From Limousia pullorum (GTDB lineage Bacteria > Bacillota > Clostridia > Oscillospirales > Acutalibacteraceae): a stretch of DNA of 29,326 bases. The notes beneath the pieces are model-generated. The model made no database searches. It was not told the origin of the DNA and was given only the letters and a program-made list of their open reading frames with translations. The stretch's first letter is position 1. Every line of letters starts with the position of its first letter. Below, piece after piece: positions 25,078 through 29,326 of this stretch. Where the stretch lies: the NCBI GenBank assembly GCA_018714545.1, contig DVNG01000002.1, positions 1 through 29,326 on the forward strand, read 5' to 3'. The position numbers and the translations under genes were made by a program.

Positions 25078-26631
25078 TTATTTTGCGTAATCTATAGCTC
25101 TGGATTCTCTGATGATGTTTACTTTAATCTGACCCGGATATTCCAAATCGGATTCAATTTTCTTACAGATTTCTCTTGCCAGAGGAATCATACCCTCATC
25201 TTTAACAACCTCAGGTTTAATCATTATTCTGATCTCTCTGCCCGCCTGGATTGCGAAACATCTTTCAACTCCGTTAAATGAAGAAGCAACCTCTTCAAGC
25301 TTCTGAAGTCTCTTGATGTAGTTTTCAAGATTTTCACGTCTTGCGCCAGGTCTTGCAGCAGATATTGCGTCTGCCGCCTGTACTATGCAGGCAACAACTG
25401 TTTTTGCCTCAACGTCGCCGTGATGAGCCTGAATGGCATGGATAACAGCGTCGTTTTCTCTGTATTTTCTTGCAACTTCAACACCGAGTTCGATATGGCT
25501 TCCCTCGTGCTCGTGGTCGAGAGCCTTACCGATATCGTGAAGAAGTCCCGCTCTTTTTGCAACAGTAGGATCAAGTCCAAGCTCTGTGGCTATAAGTCCG
25601 CACAGATAAGCAACCTCTATTGAATGATTTAAAACATTCTGACCGTAGCTTGTTCTGTAGCGAAGTCTTCCCAAAAGCTTTATAAGCTCAGGGTGAATTC
25701 CGTTTACACCAACTTCGATGACAGCTCTTTCACCGTCCTGCTTAATGGCAAGCTCAACTTCACGTCTTGCTTTTTCCACTGTCTCTTCGATTCTTGCAGG
25801 ATGTATTCTTCCGTCGGAAATAAGTTTTTCAAGGGCAACTCTCGCAATTTCTCGTCTTACAGGCTCGAAGCAGGAAAGTGCGATTGCCTCAGGTGTGTCA
25901 TCAATAATAAGGTCTACGCCTGTAAGGGTTTCGATTGTCCTTATGTTTCTGCCTTCTCTTCCGATGATTCTTCCCTTCATTTCATCGTTGGGGAGAGGTA
26001 CAACGGAAACAGTGGCTTCTGCAACCTGGTCAGCAGCCAATCTCTGGATTGCGAGTGTGATAATGTTTCTCGCCTTTGCGTCGGCTTCTTCTTTCAGCCT
26101 CTGCTCATACTCCATAATCTTGGTGGCTTTCTCATGGGTAAGCTCGGAATCAAGCTGTGAAAGCAAATAGCTTTTTGCCTGCTCTGCTGTGTATCCTGAA
26201 ATTCTCTCAAGCATTTCAAACTGGCTGCTCTTAATCTTCTCGATTTCCTCCAGCTTTGCATCTGCATCCTTGAGTTTTTTGGATACCTTTTCTTCCTTAG
26301 CTTCCAAGTTGTCCAGTTTCTTGTCGAGGGTTTCCTCTTTTTGCTGTATGCGTCGTTCCTGTCGCTGAACTTCCTTGCGGCGGTCAGCAATCTCTTTTTC
26401 ATTTTCACTGCGCAGACGATGAAGCTCATCCTTTCCCTCAAGAACAGCTTCTTTCTTCTTAGCTTCTGCGGTCTTTATCGCTTCGGAAACAATTCTCTTT
26501 GCTTCCTGTTCGGCACTGCCAATTTCTGCTTCTGCAATCTTTTTTCTTCTCTGTATACCAAGGTAAATACCTGCGGATATACCTATAAGAAGAGCTGCGA
26601 CTGCAATCACAATGGCTAACCAAAACGGCAT
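25078..26631 (-). CDS. rny: Ribonuclease Y
   Basis: RNase Y (517 aa) is the membrane-anchored endonuclease that starts mRNA decay and processes operon transcripts in many Firmicutes. Seen are an N-terminal membrane helix (PFWLAIVIAVAALLIGIS, residues 2-19), a long charged coiled coil (about 30-190), a KH domain with GRIIGREGRNIRTIE, and the HD domain with LLHDIGKALDHEHEGSH. It ends in VIRESRAIDYAK-like NIIRESRAIDYAK. The ATG at 26631 has a perfect AAGGAGGTG 8 nt upstream; an earlier frame start at 26664 runs through that ribosome site and is rejected. Single gene with a terminator; upstream is a long non-coding leader region. Confidence 0.97.
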   Translation of the reverse strand: MPFWLAIVIAVAALLIGISAGIYLGIQRRKKIAEAEIGSAEQEAKRIVSEAIKTAEAKKKEAVLEGKDELHRLRSENEKEIADRRKEVQRQERRIQQKEETLDKKLDNLEAKEEKVSKKLKDADAKLEEIEKIKSSQFEMLERISGYTAEQAKSYLLSQLDSELTHEKATKIMEYEQRLKEEADAKARNIITLAIQRLAADQVAEATVSVVPLPNDEMKGRIIGREGRNIRTIETLTGVDLIIDDTPEAIALSCFEPVRREIARVALEKLISDGRIHPARIEETVEKARREVELAIKQDGERAVIEVGVNGIHPELIKLLGRLRYRTSYGQNVLNHSIEVAYLCGLIATELGLDPTVAKRAGLLHDIGKALDHEHEGSHIELGVEVARKYRENDAVIHAIQAHHGDVEAKTVVACIVQAADAISAARPGARRENLENYIKRLQKLEEVASSFNGVERCFAIQAGREIRIMIKPEVVKDEGMIPLAREICKKIESDLEYPGQIKVNIIRESRAIDYAK

Positions 26632-26725
26632 AGAATGGACACCTCCTTGATAAGTTTTGTTCAATTTTCAAGTTTCGAATAAAATATAATTTAAGAATAA
26701 TTAAAAGCAATCAAGCTCAAGTACT

Positions 26726-26838
26726 TTTGGGATAACAAAAAATAAATAAAAAACGTCAGAATTTGGAAATGTCCGAAATAGAAAAGAAAACAACACATAT
26801 ACACAAATGTACGGATAGTCATTGCAAGTTATCCCAAA
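26726..26838. repeat. 113-nt segment bounded by an 11-bp inverted repeat upstream of rny
   Basis: TTTGGGATAAC at 26726-26736 is matched exactly by GTTATCCCAAA at 26828-26838. It lies 95-205 nt before the rny start. It could close a long stem in the rny leader RNA or be a pair of protein-binding sites. Confidence 0.35.
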
Positions 26839-27497
26839 TGAGTAATAGTATTGTTCTTAATCCAAAACATATTCTTTTTTTAAAAATATTTTTTATATGT
26901 ATATCAGTCTGCCTCAAAAGGCGAGATTTATATCAATAAAATATCCTAAAAATCAATATTCACAGGAATAAAATTTCCTATAACAGCCATTCTCCTATTT
27001 GAAAATAACGACATTCAATTTATTTATTTTCTTTATTCGCAAATAAAAACGCCGATACAGACGCTTTTCAGTACAAGACAATATTGATTGACCTGAAAGG
27101 AAAAGAGTTTTAAAAAATAATACAATTTGTATTGTTAAAAATAATATGCAAAAAAGCATTTACAACCAATACATACTGTACTTGCTCGTATTCCTCACCA
27201 CATATAGTAATATATTTTGTGTACATTGTCAAGATAAAACCTTGTAAATAAGTCACATTTTATTTAAAGTAAGGTTTAAACGGACTTGATATTAAATTTT
27301 TAAAGTACGAAAGGTAAAAATTTTATGTGATAAAAATGGGGAAATGGTCAAAACTTAAATATGCGTAAAAATAAATCGTAAAAATCATTGATTTGAACAA
27401 ATATAATAATTTTTAATAACCGTTTTTGTCGCTTAAAGGGATTTTATTAAAAATATGTAAAATTTAAAAATTTTTTTCTTTATTTTCGTATAAGCTC
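26839..27497. other. AT-rich non-coding stretch between rny and gap
   Basis: About 660 nt with no supported coding frame. A short hairpin around TGCCT-CAAA-AGGC (about 26911-26925) and several A/T homopolymers are the only structure I see. No known riboswitch was recognised. Confidence 0.6.
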
Positions 27498-27526
27498 TTG
27501 AAATTTTACGCTAAATGTAATATTAT
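27498..27526 (+). promoter_or_regulatory. Promoter of gap
   Basis: TTGAAA and TATTAT separated by 17 nt, with a predicted start about 28 nt before the ATG, so the leader is short. Confidence 0.6.
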
Positions 27527-27560
27527 ATAAGTACCATATTTTGTATTGGAGGAATTAAAA

Positions 27561-28571
27561 ATGGCAATTAAAGTTGGTATTAATGGTTTTGGCCGTATCG
27601 GCCGTCTTGCTTTCAGACAGATGTTCGGCGCTGAAGGATATGAAGTAGTTGCTATCAACGATTTGACAGATGCAAAAATGCTTGCACACCTCTTGAAGTA
27701 CGATTCAGCTCAGGGCCGTTATGCTCTCGCTGACAAGGTTGAAGCTAAAGAGAATTCAATCGTTGTAGACGGCAAAGAGATCACAATCTATGCTGAGAAA
27801 GACGCTAACAATCTTCCTTGGGGAGAGCTTGGTATCGACGTAGTTCTCGAGTGCACAGGTTTCTACTGCTCAAAGGATAAGGCTCAGGCTCACATCAACG
27901 CTGGTGCTAAGAAGGTTGTTATTTCTGCTCCTGCTGGTAAGGACCTTAAGACAATCGTTTACGGCGTTAACGAGAAGACTCTCACAGCTGATGATACAAT
28001 CATTTCTGCTGCTTCCTGCACAACAAACTGCCTCGCTCCTATGGCTAAGGCTTTGAATGATTATGCTCCTATCAAGAGCGGTATCATGGCTACAATCCAC
28101 GCTTACACAGGCGATCAGATGATCCTCGACGGTCCTCACAGAAAGGGTGACCTCAGAAGAGCTCGTGCTGGTGCAGTTAACATCGTTCCTAACTCAACTG
28201 GTGCTGCTAAGGCTATCGGCCTTGTTATCCCAGAGCTCAACGGCAAGCTCATCGGCGCTGCTCAGCGTGTTCCTGTTCCAACAGGTTCTACAACAATCCT
28301 CACAGCTGTTGTTGAGGGTACAGTTACTGTTGATGGCATCAACGAGGCTATGAAGGCTGCTCAGTCTGAGAGCTTTGGCTACAACACAGACCTCATCGTT
28401 TCTTCTGATATCGTTGGTATGAGATACGGCTCATTGTTCGATGCAACTCAGACAATGGTTACAAATCTTGACAACGGCACATCTCAGGTTCAGGTAGTTT
28501 CTTGGTACGACAACGAGAACAGCTACACAAGCCAGATGGTTAGAACAATCAAATATTTCGCAGAACTCTAA
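27561..28571 (+). CDS. gap: Glyceraldehyde-3-phosphate dehydrogenase
   Basis: GAPDH (336 aa) converts glyceraldehyde 3-phosphate, NAD and phosphate to 1,3-bisphosphoglycerate in glycolysis. The Rossmann motif is KVGINGFGRIGRLAFR (4-19) and the catalytic Cys153 is in SAASCTTNCLAP. Asp34 in AINDLTD indicates NAD preference. The C-terminal WYDNENSYTSQMV motif is intact. GGAGG lies about 8 nt before ATG 27561; a TTG five codons upstream would include the ribosome site and is rejected. Codon use is strongly biased (GCT, CTC, GTT), fitting very high expression. No pgk or tpi gene follows; the gene stands alone with its own terminator. Confidence 0.98.
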   Translation: MAIKVGINGFGRIGRLAFRQMFGAEGYEVVAINDLTDAKMLAHLLKYDSAQGRYALADKVEAKENSIVVDGKEITIYAEKDANNLPWGELGIDVVLECTGFYCSKDKAQAHINAGAKKVVISAPAGKDLKTIVYGVNEKTLTADDTIISAASCTTNCLAPMAKALNDYAPIKSGIMATIHAYTGDQMILDGPHRKGDLRRARAGAVNIVPNSTGAAKAIGLVIPELNGKLIGAAQRVPVPTGSTTILTAVVEGTVTVDGINEAMKAAQSESFGYNTDLIVSSDIVGMRYGSLFDATQTMVTNLDNGTSQVQVVSWYDNENSYTSQMVRTIKYFAEL

Positions 28572-28600
28572 TTAAATATTTGAATTCCTTTTAATACCCA

Positions 28601-28641
28601 CGTGGGCGGGAAGACGGGAGTTTTCCTGCCCATGTTTTTTT
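28601..28641 (+). terminator. Rho-independent terminator after gap
   Basis: A 14-bp stem with G-U pairs (CGTGGGCGGGAAGA / TTTTCCTGCCCATG), a 6-nt loop, and seven Ts. Confidence 0.88.
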
Positions 28642-28684
28642 AATCGTATTTTTTCAAATTTTTTTGAAAAAGTTGAAAAAACTA

Positions 28685-28713
28685 TTGACAAACAGGTGTG
28701 ACTTTGCTATAAT
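28685..28713 (+). promoter_or_regulatory. Consensus promoter of the tRNA cluster
   Basis: Perfect TTGACA and TATAAT with 17-nt spacing, 36 nt before the first tRNA. Confidence 0.88.
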
Positions 28714-28748
28714 AATCAAGCACGGTAACGGAAACGACCCTGTGATAT

Positions 28749-28835
28749 GCGGATATGGCGGAATTGGCAGACGCGTATGGTTCAGGTCCATATGAATGCA
28801 AGTTCATGCAGGTTCAAGTCCTGTTATCCGCACCA
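28749..28835 (+). tRNA. tRNA-Leu (anticodon CAG)
   Basis: Acceptor stem GCGGATA / TATCCGC, a long class II variable arm, the T loop GGTTCAAGTCC, and an encoded CCA end. The anticodon loop carries CAG, reading CUG. Confidence 0.96.
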
Positions 28836-28840
28836 ATTAT

Positions 28841-28916
28841 GGGAGCATAGCTCAGCTGGGAGAGCATCTGCCTTACAAGCAGAGGGTCATAGGTTCGAGC
28901 CCTATTGTTCCCACCA
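28841..28916 (+). tRNA. tRNA-Val (anticodon TAC)
   Basis: Acceptor stem GGGAGCA / TGTTCCC (one G-U pair), anticodon loop CTTACAA, T loop AGGTTCGAGCC, encoded CCA. Confidence 0.97.
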
Positions 28917-28919
28917 TTT

Positions 28920-28996
28920 GGCCCGGTAGTTCAGTTGGTTAGAACGCTAGCCTGTCACGCTAGAGGTCGACGGTTCGAACCCGTTCCGGGTCGCCA
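28920..28996 (+). tRNA. tRNA-Asp (anticodon GTC)
   Basis: Acceptor stem GGCCCGG / CCGGGTC, anticodon loop CTGTCAC, discriminator G73 as expected for Asp, encoded CCA. Confidence 0.97.
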
Positions 28997-29001
28997 AATT
29001 T

Positions 29002-29077
29002 GCCTCTGTAGCTCAGTTGGTAGAGCAGGGGACTGAAAATCCCCGTGTCGGTGGTTCGATTCCGCCCGGAGGCACCA
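29002..29077 (+). tRNA. tRNA-Phe (anticodon GAA)
   Basis: Acceptor stem GCCTCTG / CGGAGGC, anticodon loop CTGAAAA, discriminator A, encoded CCA. Confidence 0.97.
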
Positions 29078-29082
29078 TAAAT

Positions 29083-29158
29083 GCGGATGTAGCTCATCCG
29101 GTAGAGCGCCACCTTGCCAAGGTGGAGGTAGCGAGTTCGAGCCTCGTCATCCGCTCCA
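29083..29158 (+). tRNA. tRNA-Gly (anticodon GCC)
   Basis: Acceptor stem GCGGATG / CATCCGC, anticodon loop TTGCCAA, discriminator T, encoded CCA. Confidence 0.97.
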
Positions 29159-29160
29159 TT

Positions 29161-29195
29161 GAAAAGCACTTAATAAAATTTATTAAGTGCTTTTC
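29161..29195 (+). terminator. Terminator-like palindrome after tRNA-Gly
   Basis: A 35-nt near-perfect palindrome (GAAAAGCACTTAATAAA, one base, then its exact complement ending CTTTTC). The T tract is part of the stem, so it may work in both directions. It probably ends the five-tRNA transcript. Confidence 0.65.
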
Positions 29196-29222
29196 ATAAC
29201 ATAAGAGTTAACTGCATATAAT
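29193..29222 (+). promoter_or_regulatory. Possible separate promoter for tRNA-Cys
   Basis: A perfect TATAAT at 29217-29222 lies 28 nt before the tRNA; the best -35 is a weak TTCATA with 18-nt spacing. The -10 is flanked by TTAACT and AGTTAA. Confidence 0.4.
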
Positions 29223-29249
29223 AAAGTGTAGTTAAGAAAAAGTAAATAA

Positions 29250-29324
29250 GGCGTCATAGCCAAGTGGTAAGGCATGGGTCTGCAAAACCCTGATTCCCCA
29301 GTTCAAATCTGGGTGACGCCTCCA
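29250..29324 (+). tRNA. tRNA-Cys (anticodon GCA)
   Basis: Acceptor stem GGCGTCA / TGACGCC, anticodon loop CTGCAAA, T arm CCAGTTCAAATCTGG, discriminator T as expected for Cys, encoded CCA, ending two bases before the window edge. Confidence 0.96.
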
Positions 29325-29326
29325 AA

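Noticed and set aside
28960..29199. Short open frames over the tRNA genes.
   Set aside because: They translate tRNA sequence; every tRNA here folds fully with CCA.

Overview
The window looks like a chromosomal segment of a low-GC, Gram-positive gut Clostridia, most likely a Ruminococcus-like member of the Oscillospiraceae/Ruminococcaceae. Three things point there: the Firmicutes gene orders phoH-ybeY-dgkA-era-yqzL-recO and ylxM-ffh-rpsP-khpA-rimM-trmD, the strong AGGAGG-type ribosome sites, and three secreted proteins that each end in a type I dockerin. Dockerins imply a cellulosome-like cohesin/scaffoldin system elsewhere in the genome. The genus call is inference.

Layout. (1) 1-1529: the 3' part of a secreted leucine-rich-repeat (LRR) dockerin protein. 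(2) 8026-1576, minus strand: phoH-ybeY-dgkA, a terminator, then era-yqzL-recO-mutS2 from its own promoter (RNA maturation, lipid kinase, ribosome assembly, DNA repair). (3) 8334-12154, plus: a consensus promoter drives ylxM-ffh-rpsP-khpA, then an internal terminator, then rimM-trmD (protein targeting, ribosome and tRNA maturation). (4) 12301-16830, plus: HPr as a one-gene unit; uvrC; rsmD-coaD-coiled-coil protein; a GNAT acetyltransferase. (5) 17668-16997, minus: an orphan OmpR-type response regulator with an atypical receiver. (6) 19269-18022, minus: a BspA-type LRR dockerin protein. (7) 20002-24888, plus: a large multimodular GH95 alpha-L-fucosidase with dockerin, split by one in-frame TAA. 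(8) 26631-25078, minus: RNase Y. (9) 27561-28571, plus: glyceraldehyde-3-phosphate dehydrogenase. (10) 28685-29324: a tRNA cluster Leu-Val-Asp-Phe-Gly, a hairpin, then Cys.

Most of the window is conserved housekeeping DNA. The accessory part is the glycan-related block at 17.9-24.9 kb together with the LRR protein at the left edge. Those three dockerin proteins should be exported and docked on a shared scaffold: the fucosidase removes terminal fucose from host or plant glycans, and the two LRR proteins are presumably non-catalytic binding or adhesion components. Long AT-rich non-coding stretches flank these genes (19270-20001, 26632-27560) and carry inverted and direct repeats described below. 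I see no insertion sequence, phage gene or CRISPR array. The strongest oddities are the in-frame stop in the fucosidase, the degenerate response regulator, and the repeat-rich region upstream of the fucosidase. I did not find a clearly new multi-gene system.
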